Assembly (NCBI RefSeq): GCF_910589235.1 | Contig: NC_060964.1 | Span: 426,571 to 490,570 of the forward strand | Length of the DNA: 64,000 nt | Source: Vespa crabro | Lineage: Eukaryota > Arthropoda > Insecta > Hymenoptera > Vespidae | Direction: 5' to 3' | Part shown: positions 27,698 through 40,433 of the stretch, piece by piece | Position numbering within the stretch: position 1 is the first letter of the stretch | Layout: every line of letters begins with the position of its first letter | Position numbers and translations under genes: made by a program | The notes under the pieces: generated by a model | Database searches by the model: none | Told to the model about the DNA's origin: nothing | Seen by the model: the letters and a program-made list of their open reading frames with translations, nothing else

Positions 27698-28398
27698 CCG
27701 AAATCCTTCAATGATTTTGCTTGTATATTATATACATATATAGGGAATAGATTGTGCTTATTTATTTATCTTTTTTGTTTTTTCTAATTTCGTCCGCTCA
27801 CGCTCCGTGTTTCTATGTACATGCTATACATATGCATTTTTTGATCTATATTTCTTTACTTTGTCAAGGGATTCGTAAAAGGCTGCAAGAGGTTGCGACA
27901 TGTCGACCTTAGTAATAGCTACTGGCTCGGAAGTTCTCATCTCGTCGACCTTCTCGGTTCACATCCCGGGCTCACGCATTTGGACTTGACCGGTTGCAAC
28001 GGGCCGCAAATGCGGTGCGACTTTATCGAGATAACCAAATGTCGTAATCTCACGTCTGTAAGGCTAAGAGGCTGCGACTGGGTCACCACAGATTTCCTAT
28101 TGTCGTTAGTTCGGTACAACCGTAACCTTCGACGACTTGTATTAGCCGATTGTTATCAAATATCCGACGAGGCTGTGGAGTCCATGTTCGAGTTTCTCAC
28201 AACGTATGTACGAATAAAAGCATAACAACGATACATTTAATAAAGGATTAATCGTATCGAAAGCTCCAGCACGATCATATTTCTATATATATATTATGGA
28301 TAATACATGTATCACACGCGCGCGCGCACATACACACACATACACATGCACGCACGCACGCACACACATACACGTACACATTTATTATCCAACGAGTG

Positions 28399-28442
<44 letters not shown>

Positions 28443-29215
28443 CAAGTAATAATATACATATATTATAATTTTTTCCAAAACGTAAGGCATATAAAAACAG
28501 TTACTAAAATTCATTGTCGTCAATATTGCGTTATTGTTCTGGTTGTCGTCATAGTCGTCTCTATACGTCTCGTGGCTGTTGTTTTTTCTTTTTGTTTCTT
28601 TTTGTTAACATATATATATACACATTGTAGGTTATATAATATTACTTACTACTGTCTCTCTATATGAAAAAAGCACGTGTTCGAGACAAAAGGGACTCTC
28701 ACGGCGTATAGCTTTGCCGCGTATATTACTGAATGTATGGTATATATATGTATAGTATATACATACACTTTATATATCGTAGTTTCAAAAGCGTTCGAAA
28801 TTACTAGGGGAAGAAAAAAGATTGTAAATTCGAATTTTCTCTTTTTGGTTCGACATATGCAGAATCAAAGTTTAAAGCTGTCTCTTTTCCTTTCTTTTCT
28901 TTTCTTTTTTCTTTCTTTTCCACGAATAGATTGACCGATCTCAGCTTGGAGAAGACCGCCATCACGGATAAAAGTCTTCTGGCAATGGTCGAACACGGTG
29001 TCACGGCGATAGAGTATCTCGACTTGCGTTACTGCCACGGAATCACCGATTATGGTCTGATGTTACTGAGACCTTTACGATCTATGAAAAGACTTTGGAT
29101 CCTCGGTTGTCGTTCGATTACCGAACGTGGTCTCGCGAGCTTTCGCGAGCGTATGGAAATCGATCTTTCTCCGAGACCGATCTGCGCGATTCGACCTCCA
29201 TCCTTGCAAGTATAA
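26884..29215 (+). CDS. jet: F-box / leucine-rich-repeat protein, FBXL15 (Jetlag) family
   Basis: Substrate receptor of an SCF ubiquitin ligase. Three exons join in phase: 26884-27081, 27869-28203 and 28930-29215, giving 272 aa against about 300 in human FBXL15. The F-box (residues 4-46) starts LVDLPWYDVIYRHIFIRLDL, close to LDLPWEDVLLPHVLNRVPL of FBXL15. Leucine-rich repeats of the CC type follow: LRHVDLSNSYW, LTHLDLTGCN, LTSVRLRGCDWVT, LRRLVLADCYQISDEA, LTDLSLEKTAITD, IEYLDLRYCHGITDYGL and LWILGCRSITERGL. The C-terminus ...LQV matches the ...NLQV end of FBXL15. Drosophila Jetlag, which drives light-dependent TIM degradation, is in this family; mammalian FBXL15 targets SMURF1. The exons are GC- and CpG-richer than those of adenosine kinase. 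Confidence 0.9.
27082..27868. other. F-box gene intron 1
   Basis: Contains a GC-rich island at 27315-27430 with a YY1/Pho-like ACGATGGCGGC (27335-27345) and a TA array at 27659-27695. Nothing coding recognised. Confidence 0.6.
27869..28203 (+). CDS. jet: F-box gene coding exon 2 (LRRs)
   Basis: Begins GGA TTC GTA after TTTGTCAAG and encodes GFVKGCKRLRHVDLSNSYW onward, four LRRs. It ends CTC ACA AC before the donor GTATGT (28204), phase 2. Confidence 0.92.
28204..28929. other. F-box gene intron 2
   Basis: CA/CG/GC repeats at 28312-28380 and a TA array at 28399-28441. The end is a strong pyrimidine tract before the exon 3 acceptor. Confidence 0.7.
28930..29215 (+). CDS. jet: F-box gene coding exon 3 (LRRs and C-terminus)
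   Basis: Follows a CT-rich tract and ...GAATAG. Its first A completes a Thr codon, then LTDLSLEKTAITDKSLL. Ends SLQV and TAA at 29213-29215. Confidence 0.92.
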
Positions 29216-29343
29216 CATTTTTTCCGGCTCGTTTCTCTTCCTTCTCTTCTTTCGCGTGTATTTTGGTCATTAAGATCCTCCTTTTTCCAATGGGCGCTGT
29301 GTTGCATTCTTTCGGCATCGCGTAACACCGCGCCAACCGTAAA

Positions 29344-29387
<44 letters not shown>

Positions 29388-29448
29388 AGTAAGAAGATAT
29401 AAGTTAAACTGAGGATGGATACATTTTTGCAACGAACAATCACACGCA

Positions 29449-29513
29449 AAATAGAATATTGAATAGAATATTGAAAATAGAATATTGAATAGAATATTGA
29501 AAATAGAATATTG
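29449..29513. repeat. 26-bp minisatellite (2.5 copies)
   Basis: Units made of AATAGAATATTGA / ATAGAATATTGAA halves, repeated head to tail just after the F-box gene 3' end. Confidence 0.9.
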
Positions 29514-29737
29514 TAAAATGATCATACGATAACTCGTCAAACTAAATAATCGACGTTGCATCTTTGGATGCATCCAAAATATGGCGGACGACATATACAT
29601 TTATCTTCAATTTCATATCGATCGATTCACTTCGATCGAAATTTTCGTTCTAATTAAGAAATAGGAAATAATTAGACATGTAGAAGAGAGAAAAAGCGAG
29701 GATCGCCAAGTAGAATTTCATGAAGAAATTGTAAAGA

Positions 29738-29754
29738 CGATGATGATGATAATG

Positions 29755-29835
<81 letters not shown>

Positions 29836-29838
29836 TTA

Positions 29839-29890
<52 letters not shown>
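29738..29890. repeat. ATA/TAA trinucleotide array
   Basis: About 50 units interrupted once near 29833-29845 by TAAAATTAACATTA. Likely in the F-box gene 3' flank. Confidence 0.96.
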
Positions 29891-29893
<3 letters not shown>

Positions 29894-32011
29894 CGTAAAA
29901 TGCTAATCTTTCATTACATCCAACATCTTTCTTCCTTGGTCTTTTCCAATATGAAACTATTCTTTTAATGAATCTCCTCCTCGACGAAACCACTGAGAAT
30001 GTGGGGTGGTTCTGTGTTTTTCATATTTACAATGCAATCATGAAGAATTATTTATAATAATAATAATAGTAGTAATAATAATAATAATAAAAGAAAAGAA
30101 AAAAAAAAGAATAAACGATATATTCTTCGCACGTTTTTAGATATTTATTAAAATAAGAAGTTGAAAAACACAAAAGGTATATGACTGTCATTCAGATATA
30201 CAAACAATCGTTTAAATCATGCATGTCACGAGAAAAGTTGTAAAAGACAATTCGCTCGCTTTTCTCTTTAATAAGTGATGCATATTATTACAAATAATTA
30301 GTATCCCACATCCGTATATGCGTGAAACGACTTATTCGCATTGTACGCTACCTCGTGCGCAACTACCTCATCTGCGGTGCCAATTGTTCTGAAAACATCA
30401 GGTCCATTCAACGAACGGTTTTACATACACGGAAGGTATTATTTTTTGACCTTTAAAACTGCGCTTACATTTCTCTGTTGATATTTTTAAATATTTAACG
30501 TATTTTTTTATTAATACGACTTGTTTAAGACGTTCCTAAGTGTTCAAAGTTTCAAAATAAAATTTAATACAACACACGTATACGAAATACTGAGCAATAC
30601 TCTTTTTATATACACACGCACGCACGTATATGTCGAGAAATTAGCTATTTGCTCGATCAAAGACAATACAAAAACGAAAAAAAAAGAACAAAGAGACACG
30701 TTCTTTATCTATGTAGTAAAATCGTTAAACGATTTGCGTGTGTTCGTTTTGTATACGATTGGGGCGGTGTTTCGCAATGACGAGAAGGATAGAGAGATAC
30801 AGAAAAAGAAAGATAGAGTTTTCTCGCGTATCGAGATCAAGGCGCGATAGAATAGCGACGAGAATAATTGCTACAAACATAATAAAACTTATGGCTTACA
30901 ATACCTTTTAGAAATGCGCTATCTTACTAATTCCTAATGTAACAGAAAAAAAAACAAAAAACAAAAAAAAAGAAAAAAGTAGAACACGTTTAGAAGAGAA
31001 CAGGACGATAGCCGGAAAAAATGTTACGTAAAAGATTAGAAATTTTCTCGTGAAGACATGACGACCATTTTATCGTTGTCTGTGATACTTTTTCCTTCTG
31101 TTCTTTGTTCGTTCTTTATTTTTTCTTCTTCTTCATAAAGAATACAAGAGAGTAAGAAAAACAGCGAGGAGAAGAGAGAAATAAAGATAGAGAAAAATCG
31201 AAAACGCAATTTCGAGTAACTCGAACGCCCACATTTGTTTATCTTTTCCTATTACTCCTTGAAAGCAAAATTAATTCTTGAAACAGAAAGAAAAGAGAGG
31301 ATTTCGCTTGGAAAATTATTTCGAGAGCTCATTATAAAACACATCTCACAAGAAGTACTCATCTTCGTTTATTTCTTTTTACCTTCTTGATCGATTGATT
31401 GATTAACTTATTTAGTTATTCTTTCCCCCTCTCCTTTTAATAATTGGCATATCACGAAAGGAAAAAAGTCAAGAGGAGCGTGTGCGTATTGTGTATAACA
31501 TTTATATACGTGTACGATGTCGTTTGTGTTTATAAAAACGAGGGAGATCTTTTAGGAGGGTGCAACTGAAAGAAAGCGAAGATAGACAGATCAACAGATA
31601 TAGATAGTAAGATAGATAGGCGTGTGTATACATATGTATATATACACACACATACGTATGTATTATATTATAATAAAAAGAGGCAGTGTATGTGTTTAAG
31701 GTTAGCATAACGAAATACGCGCGTCTTCGGCCGATTTTCGAGCGAGCGCGGAAAGCAGCGCGCGAAAAACGCAGGAAGCCAGCGAAGCGCGCGTTCGATC
31801 GAAAAAAACGGGTTCCAGACATGCGTGAAAATCGTTGTTAAATTTTTATATATACGTCGGAGCCGAGTCGAAAGGTTTTCGTTACGACCACACATGTTTT
31901 ATGCGGCAAGGTCGGGGTGCGATGAGGGTATACAAGGATGGGTTCGTCGAAATAATGGATAGGAAAGGGTAAAAAGGGTGGTAACGGCAAGAATTGGTGA
32001 TAGTAAGAGAA

Positions 32012-32013
32012 AG

Positions 32014-32064
<51 letters not shown>

Positions 32065-32067
32065 CAG

Positions 32068-32150
<83 letters not shown>
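32012..32150. repeat. GATA, TA and GA compound microsatellite
   Basis: About 12 GATA units, then TA, then about 30 GA units with AAAG interruptions. Confidence 0.95.
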
Positions 32151-32153
<3 letters not shown>

Positions 32154-32872
32154 AAAGAACACGTAAAGTCGTTTTTGTGAACTTCACAAATACATTGTTA
32201 TTACATTATTTTTTATCCATTATTATTATTATGATTATCATTATTATAATTAATGAAAACACGGTTTCTTACAAAAAAAAAGAAAAAAAGAAAAAAAAAA
32301 TAATAATAGATTAAAGGAGAGAAGAAAAAAGACTTACACCAACGTATACATGCTCGAACGAAGGAAATATGCTTGCTTGCTTATTTGTTGTTGTTGATTT
32401 TTCTCTTTTATTTTCTTTGTATATTTGCTTAAATCCTTTTCCTTTTTTTTTTATAATAGATATAACGAGCGCAAATACGTGTGGTTAAACGCAATTGATC
32501 TTCATCAATAAATTGTTTTTTCCTTCTGTCTTATTTTTCTTTTTTGTCATTCTTTTCTTTACTTTACGTCGATTAATCCTATTTATAATAAAATGGTTAT
32601 GTTACTACACGCTAAATGTTCGCACGATCCAATTAAGGTATCTCATACAGAATCGACGCATCTCTACGGAATTTATAGGTCCAACCGTAATCTCCAAGTC
32701 GTTAAACTAATTATTAGCGTAATCGTTTAACGGCGTACTTCCCTCCCCCTCACCTCGCCCGACAAAAATAAAAGGCAACTCGTTCCGAAGGCTAGAAAGC
32801 ATGTTTCTTACTCAATTACGTCTTTTTAGTTATTTTTTTGTGTGTGTATACACACACGCACACGCACGCACG

Positions 32873-32918
<46 letters not shown>

Positions 32919-33648
32919 TATATATCGTCTTAACGCGTCGTCAAATTTTTATTATGTATTTGCGCATTCTAGTCCCCGAACGACATTTTTTCCTAAAACA
33001 TCGTGCATGTAATAATATATATCTCGAAGAACTATATCATATCTAGGATAATTTCTATTCACGTTAGATCGCTATGATAGATTAAAAAAAGTAACCAAAA
33101 AATTAAAAAGAAAAAAGAAAATAAAAAAATTCAGAAAAGCGAATCATCGAAGAAAACCGTTCGGCCACGATCGTCACACGCACACAAGCATACACGCATA
33201 CACATACATACTCAACATTTAATCTTGTCTATACGTCATACAAAATTTTGCGCTTCTTTTCGTTCGATGCCAAATAACATCGTCAATATTATTATTATTA
33301 TTATTTTGTTTTTTTTTTGTTTTATTAGCATCGCTAATATTCTTTGAACCGAACGACGGACCTGAGCGATGATAGGAAAAAAAAGAAACTTTCTTTTATT
33401 TCTAATCAATTACATAGATCACGATAAATCGCATAAAAAATGTTTTTTTTTGCCGCCGTTGAAACAAACGAAAAAAAAGATATCTTATTTTTCCTTAGGT
33501 AAGGAAAAAAAATAAGAAAAAGGAAAAAAAAAGAAATTAGAAGGAAACTGGTAACGAACGATCGATTTGCGCATTGCATATACAAATTGTTCTAAAATCA
33601 AATCAACGTATCGCTGCGAAATTGAAATGAAAAATTTTCCAATATGAC

Positions 33649-33707
<59 letters not shown>

Positions 33708-34152
33708 TATAATATGATTAATTTGAACGTAAACGTTATATATTTGCGCCGAAGAAATTATGTTTTTCGTAGCGATATCCGAGAAAACATCAGTAATAAT
33801 GAGAAAAAAAAAAAAGAATTTTTCTATCCATCGACGGTACAAACACAAAGACCGCGCGAGAGTAATGACAATATGGCAAAAATTTGCACGATTCCACAAA
33901 AAATCGGTTTAAGCACACTCTTCCCACCTATTTTTATTACTTTTTTCTCTCTTTTCTTTGTTTTATTTTTATTTTTTTCGTTTTTTTTTATTTTTATTGC
34001 AAATACACACACACACACGCACGCGCGCGCGCACAAGCATTCATAAACGCGCGTAAAAGATCAGTAATAATGACGTTTTGTTCCTAATTTTTAGGGAGGG
34101 AAGAGGATTCGAACAAAAAAAAAGATAAAAAGGCCTTGCTGAAAAATCGCGC

Positions 34153-34204
34153 TAACGAACGAACGAACGAACGAACGAACGATCGAACGATCGAACGAAC
34201 GAAC
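34153..34204. repeat. AACG tetranucleotide array
   Basis: About 12 units of GAAC with two GATC variants. Confidence 0.95.
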
Positions 34205-34847
34205 AATACAAGTTAAGAAATATTCGCGATTGTTAAAAATCACGTACGCGATATTACGCAACGCATACAAGCCTATTAAATAAATAATATACACGCGTAA
34301 AAAGAGTTGTGAAATTTTCTTTTTCTGACTATGGTGGAAGAGTGGCGGACAAATATAGTGCGTAAAATTTATAAATTATTTCGCTCGCTTAAATGATTTC
34401 GTCGAGGATAGTAACATTTTCCTGTAATATCTGATATTTTTTTTCTTTCTCTCTATCTAATCGTTCGTTATCGTTTCCCTAAGACATATCGTAATAAACG
34501 ATAAGCAATCCGACGGACTAGTAATAATTATACGTGTGCTCTGATAAAAGAGACAGATGGATGTACTTGTATATATACACATATACAGTTTTATATATAC
34601 ATACATATCGGACGAGGAAGGATAGCGGAGATTGTGATGGTGTGGTAATGGTGTTGGTGTAGTAAGGCAAGAGGGAGATAGGGTTCGGAAGGGTAGATTT
34701 ATCAAGATGCATGGGGACCGTGAAATTTTCGTCTGAATTTTACTTCAGATATTGTTTTCCTTTTTTTCAGTTTGGTGTTTATGACGATTAATTTATGCGC
34801 AGTTTTTTCGATATACTATCGCAGATAAAGACATTCTTTGTCTATCA

Positions 34848-34893
<46 letters not shown>
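34848..34893. repeat. TTA trinucleotide array
   Basis: About 15 perfect TTA units on the plus strand. Confidence 0.95.
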
Positions 34894-35000
34894 TCTCGAT
34901 AGATTCGGTGTTGCTTTCTTTTCGCTTATTGTATTTTTTTTCTTTTTTGTATACTTTATTGTGGTTGTTGTGGGTATTCTTTTTTTCTTTTCGTCATTAG

Positions 35001-35010
35001 TTTATTTATT
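35001..35010 (-). terminator. Poly(A) signals (overlapping AATAAATAAA) for lark
   Basis: Two overlapping AATAAA on the minus strand, about 200 bases after the lark stop. Longer 3' ends into the repeats at 30-35 kb are possible. Confidence 0.5.
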
Positions 35011-35207
35011 TAGAGTAATCTAATAATGGGCGCAATGCGGGTGACAGAATGTACTTGTTCTCATAGAGCGGTTGCGGCAGATCTTCGCGCGTGCAGATCG
35101 ACAGACGGCCAAGAGTATCTCGGTCCCGAGGCTTCCTGCTAGCGATCAGACCCGACACAGAGAGAGACGGACAGACCGACAGACCGATCCGAGCCCGACG
35201 CGACGAT

Positions 35208-35256
35208 TTAGTATGGTGCGAACCGGCGCGACGGCGATGGCCCTCGTAATCCCGGT
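35208..35256 (-). CDS. lark: lark coding exon 5 (terminal)
   Basis: After the acceptor TTGGTTACCAG (35257), one base completes Arg, then PGLRGPSPSRRFAPY and TAA at 35210-35208. It matches the C-terminus of fly Lark almost residue for residue. A plus-strand frame beginning MVRTGATAM over the same bases is its antisense shadow. Confidence 0.93.
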
Positions 35257-35478
35257 CTGGTAACCAAAATTAAGCCACGTCAGTCACACGAATTCGATTA
35301 TTACGGTTAAAGCACGGGTATTATAGTAGGGGCTTTGCTTTTTTCTCTGAATGATTATTTTTTTGCATACTGATAGATATAAGTATATAAATGGAGGAAA
35401 AACATTTGACAATAGCGATGAAAGAGTGAATGAGAATGAGATAGAAATAGAGAAAGAGAGTGAGATAGAAATAGAGAA

Positions 35479-35530
<52 letters not shown>

Positions 35531-36253
35531 AGACAGGAATGTGAAAAAAAATAAAGATTAAAGGAAAGAAATACGATCGAAACCAACAAAAATAAATAAA
35601 TAAATAAATAAATAAAAATAAATAAACGAATATATAAACAAATAGCTGGTAGCAGTACGAAGAGTATGTTCTTCCTCGTTTTTCTCGCATGTATATCATT
35701 CAATAATTTTTTCTATGCATGTGTATATATATATATATAATAAAATATACACCATACAATATATACATATATATATATAGGTATATATATATATATATGT
35801 ATAAAAGTTTATATGATCAAACAGTGCGATTGCGAGTAGGAATTGAATATCTTCCATTTAAATAAAGCGCATCTCAAAACTATCGACAGCTCTTCTTTAA
35901 AAAAGATCTTTCTTTCAGGTTGAAAAAAATCTCGTTTTTGTTTTCTTGTTTTCTTTTTTTTTTTTTGCCTTTTTGGGGATGGAATGCGAGAAAGTCAGAG
36001 AAAAACGACGGCCTTTTTCTCTTTTTAGAAGCGACATAGGGCGGTGATACGACCGATCGATCAACAATTAATCAGATACTATCATAATACGAAATCACAC
36101 ATAAAATTGTCTAAGAGAAAAAGAGAAAGAAGTCTACGAGGACAAAACTATCATTTTTTCTACTCTTTCCTATGCAACAAAATGTCTCCTAAAACTTGAA
36201 GGCTCACGGAAAAAACCTATAAACATTTATACAATATACACACTTCACTTTGA

Positions 36254-36318
<65 letters not shown>

Positions 36319-36374
36319 GTGAATGTACCATATATTTATATATCTAAATATAGCATAATGTGTGTCTAAATATA

Positions 36375-36418
<44 letters not shown>

Positions 36419-36888
36419 GATATATTTAGAAAGATAGATAAATTGAGAATCATTGATGGTTTAAAATTAGGGATAAATTCGCTGGACGATGATCGTACCC
36501 CCGCCTGAAGACTCTTCTTCTCTGTTTACTCTTTTTTCTCTCCGTTCTTACGCGATGATGACGAAGGACAACGATGATGACACATATTCAAAGTCGACAC
36601 TCTCGAATGAGTATTATATACGGCAACGAGAAAGCAAAAAGAGATCTAACAAGATCGAGGTAATGGTGGTGGTGGTGGTGGTGGTGATGGTTTAAAAAAT
36701 TCGAGAATTTAATTTTGAAAATTAAAAGAAATGCAAGACAAAATAATATCCAGAATGGAAGAGGAGAAGGTATCGATAATTTGAATTCCTTCGGCATACA
36801 TACTAATAAGATGAACATTTTTCTTTTCGACAAAGTAAGAAAAATAAAGTTTAAAAAAATTGGAGATAAAGTGGGATAAAAGAAAGAA

Positions 36889-36937
<49 letters not shown>

Positions 36938-36940
36938 TGA

Positions 36941-36994
<54 letters not shown>

Positions 36995-37300
36995 AAGAGA
37001 GATGAAGGAGAAAGAGAGAGAGAGGAGAGAGAAGAAAGAGAAAGGAGAAAGAAGAGAGAGGAGAGAGGAGAGAGAGAGAGAGAGAAAGAAGAAAGATATA
37101 TATACACACACACACACTATGTATCTCGGATCTTTAGGCTGATTAATTTTTTTCCTCTCTTTTGGAATATTTTTTTTAAATTAGCCGGTGACACGTCTAC
37201 TTACCTACGTTCTTCGAACGAATCTCGGCTGAAGTCCTCGTACATGCCTCTACTATAACAGCGTTTATAATAAATAATCGAATCTACCAATTGATCAAGA

Positions 37301-37344
<44 letters not shown>

Positions 37345-39374
37345 TATCATCATCACTAATATATATACCACACTCGTTCCCTTGTCCAAGGCTTAACTTT
37401 GTGAATAGTCCCTGTACATTGTGCAACGTAAAAAGAAAAAGAACCACGCATGCCGCCTAATATGACTGCTTCAACATTTTTTATTTTTACTTTTTTTTTC
37501 TTCTTCCTTTTTTGGGGAATGGAAAAAAAAAGAAAGAGGGAGAGAAAGAGACAGAGATTCTCAAGAGAAAATAAGGTTGGTATTACGAGTAATGAAGGGT
37601 TTGGATGGATTTGAAATTTTGGAAAATATCACGACCGTAACAAATCTAGTAAAGGATGGATCAACGAATATTGAGGTAAAAACAAAGAAGATTCTATAGA
37701 ACGTTCAACTTCTTTAACAATTTAACCAACTGTAAACTTCATGTGTTTGTACGACAACATGAATGTAAAGTAAGGGAAATGCGAGGGATGTATCGAGAAG
37801 AGGAAAAGAATAAAAATATATATATCTATAACGACCAAGACTAAACACACAAAATATCTAAGTTCCCCAAAAGGTCTTTGCTAATAAAGAGCGAGAGCGA
37901 GAGAGAGAGAGAGAGCGAGAGAGAGAGAGAGAGAGAGAGAGTCATTCGCAAATTAGAAAAATGCAAAATGTTTTTCTTTTTTACGTCATGAGACAAGTCT
38001 CTTCTACTTGTGATCTTTTCTTCTACACATTCAAAGAAAAACACTTAAAACTACTGCTACAAAACAACACACGCCTATGAAAATCGAAGGCAAACAAATG
38101 TAGAATTTCTATTCTGTTTTCTTTTTTTTTTGTGTGTGGGAGTCTTTATTTAACTTATACAATTTAACGTTATAGAAGAAATCAAATGATTTAATCAAAG
38201 CAAAGGTAAGAAATTATGGTGATAAGAGACATGGAATTTAAACCAGTCATATAAGGCAGGCAGTGCGCGTTAGACTGGATTTTCTTTTAAACCCATGTGA
38301 TTTTCAAGTATTCTTTCTGTTTTTTTTTGTTTCGTTCGTTCTTTTCGCATATGCTTTATATGCTTACAATTAGAACGTAAGAGCCATTTGCAGCTCAGGC
38401 TGGGATAATGTAGGGTTGGTTGATTGTTAGGTAGATTGGTAAGGTAACGTGCAACAACAAACTCAATGTACTTCGAAAAATTGAGAAGTTCAATCAATTC
38501 TGTTTCTATTTGAAAGTTTTGCGAATGGAAATTACATAGCATGAAAAGCTTTGAATGTCGTGAGTAGAAGTCAGCTTCTCTAGGACACGTTATGAGCTCT
38601 TAATTTACGTACGCGTAAAAATATATATATATTTATATGTATATATGTATATATATATATGAACGTGTGTGATTTGTATACATAACAATAATGAATTTAA
38701 ACACGTCAAGTACAAGTGTAAGTATGTAATGGGCCGGTTTCATGATCGTCTAAGCGAGAAGAATACGAAATGTTGGAATTATTACAATATGAACGTACGT
38801 AATATATCTTTGTGTCTAGAGCGAAAAATATTTTTCAACAAACAGAAACAGAAAGAAATGAAAATGTTACATTGTAGGAAAAAAACTTTTTTTTTAATCA
38901 TCTGTATCTAAATAAATATAATATGTATGAACTTGAATCTTTTTTCCTAAACATTAACATAACAGACGTGTCTTAAATAAAACAAATTACGAACACTTAA
39001 TTATGTTGTTTAAAATTTAACGAAAATCAAACGAAAAAAAAGAAAAAGAAAAAAATAACGCAAAGTAAACAATATATATAAAATGAAATATGAAATAGAA
39101 ACGCATAGGGGAACAAAGAAATAAAAACAAGAGATTTCAAATGAGTCTATGAAACTGGCCTGAAAAAAAATATCAGAGAATACCGACATACAAACTTACT
39201 CGTCCAATTTGTCCGCAGAGCTGGTTTCTACTTACGATACGTTTCAAAGAGAATTGATCGGCGCCGTTCCTGAAAATCGCGCCAGCCCTCTTTATATAAT
39301 ATTATAAAGATATATATATATATATACTTTTTGCTTGTGTTTTCTCATTTTTTTGTTCTATCTGTACAGCGTAC

Positions 39375-39436
<62 letters not shown>

Positions 39437-39798
39437 AGGGAGAGAGAGGGGGGGAGAGAAAGAGAGATAGTTCATTAAAATCGAAGATCGCATGTCCTGG
39501 TTCGCGGTAGGTAGTGCGATCAAGAAAACTAGTTCGTATTCCTTAGGAACGTTTCTTCATCCCAGGCCTCCGCGCCACTCCCGGTCGAGTGATGTACGTA
39601 ATAGGGAGCGCTTGAAACACAAAGGATTTATGAGAGACATACAGGCCAATCTCGCAGTTAACGCCATGGAACAAGAGAGAGGCTATGAAATGGGACATCC
39701 CTAGAAGAGCAGTCGACATGTTCAAGGCATAATCAGTCGAGACCTCGCGATCGAATTCGTCATTTTGAGGAATAGAAGAAATATACGAGAGAGAGAGT

Positions 39799-39832
<34 letters not shown>

Positions 39833-40365
39833 TTGCTGCGGTAATTTTACAACGCGCCAGCGACAAGAACGAGGTGTGACTACTCGCTAACAAAATGGTC
39901 AAAGACTTACTCTTGCATGACTTGAACGTTGGCCCGGGACTGTCTCTCTAGGGTTGCCCGCATTCATGGACAAAGATGGTACGCAGCCTGAGGTGCACTG
40001 AAATTTAGAATGTACAGAAACGTCCAAGCGTCATATAATAACATTTTTTACTACGGAGACGCTGCACTCATGTGGGCATCGGGTCGACAGTCGTTCTTAT
40101 ATAAAAATGCTACATTTGCTACCATAACTGAAGCGAGAGAAAAGAGGTAGGTAATATGCAATAATAGAAAAGTGATCGTGCGTGAACTCCTAATATTGTT
40201 GTTGGATCGGCAAGGATTATAAATGTTACGTGTATAATAAAATATAGAGAGAACTGGAAGATTTCTTTTTACAGCGAAATCAATATCTAAAATAGAAAAA
40301 TTGAGAAAAGAGATAGGCTTACGTTATGACTTTTCGCGTTTACCCAGAAATGGGGAGAGGGAGGG

Positions 40366-40433
<68 letters not shown>

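Larger units (their letters stand above)
29216..35000. other. Convergent region between the F-box gene and lark
   Basis: Holds the 3' ends of both genes and no further recognisable gene. Long ATA, TA, GATA, GA, AACG and TTA arrays alternate with AT-rich sequence. A short CpG-dense block at about 31715-31815 (GCGCGCG, CGCGCG, TCGATCG) stands out. A candidate plus-strand AATAAA is at 30881-30886, with an earlier one inside the ATA array at 29829-29834. Confidence 0.6.

Noticed and set aside
29738..29890. Regular repeats considered as a CRISPR-like or satellite array
   Set aside because: Simple trinucleotide microsatellite without spacers; the genome is eukaryotic.
34098..34115. GTTCGAATCC on the minus strand, resembling a tRNA T-loop
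   Set aside because: No flanking stem and no D-arm or acceptor stem can be formed.
35072..35263. Plus-strand open frame ending MVRTGATAMALVIPVW with a donor-like GTAACC, looking like a first exon with a signal peptide
   Set aside because: The opposite strand encodes the conserved lark C-terminus with exact splice phase and stop; the plus frame is its shadow.
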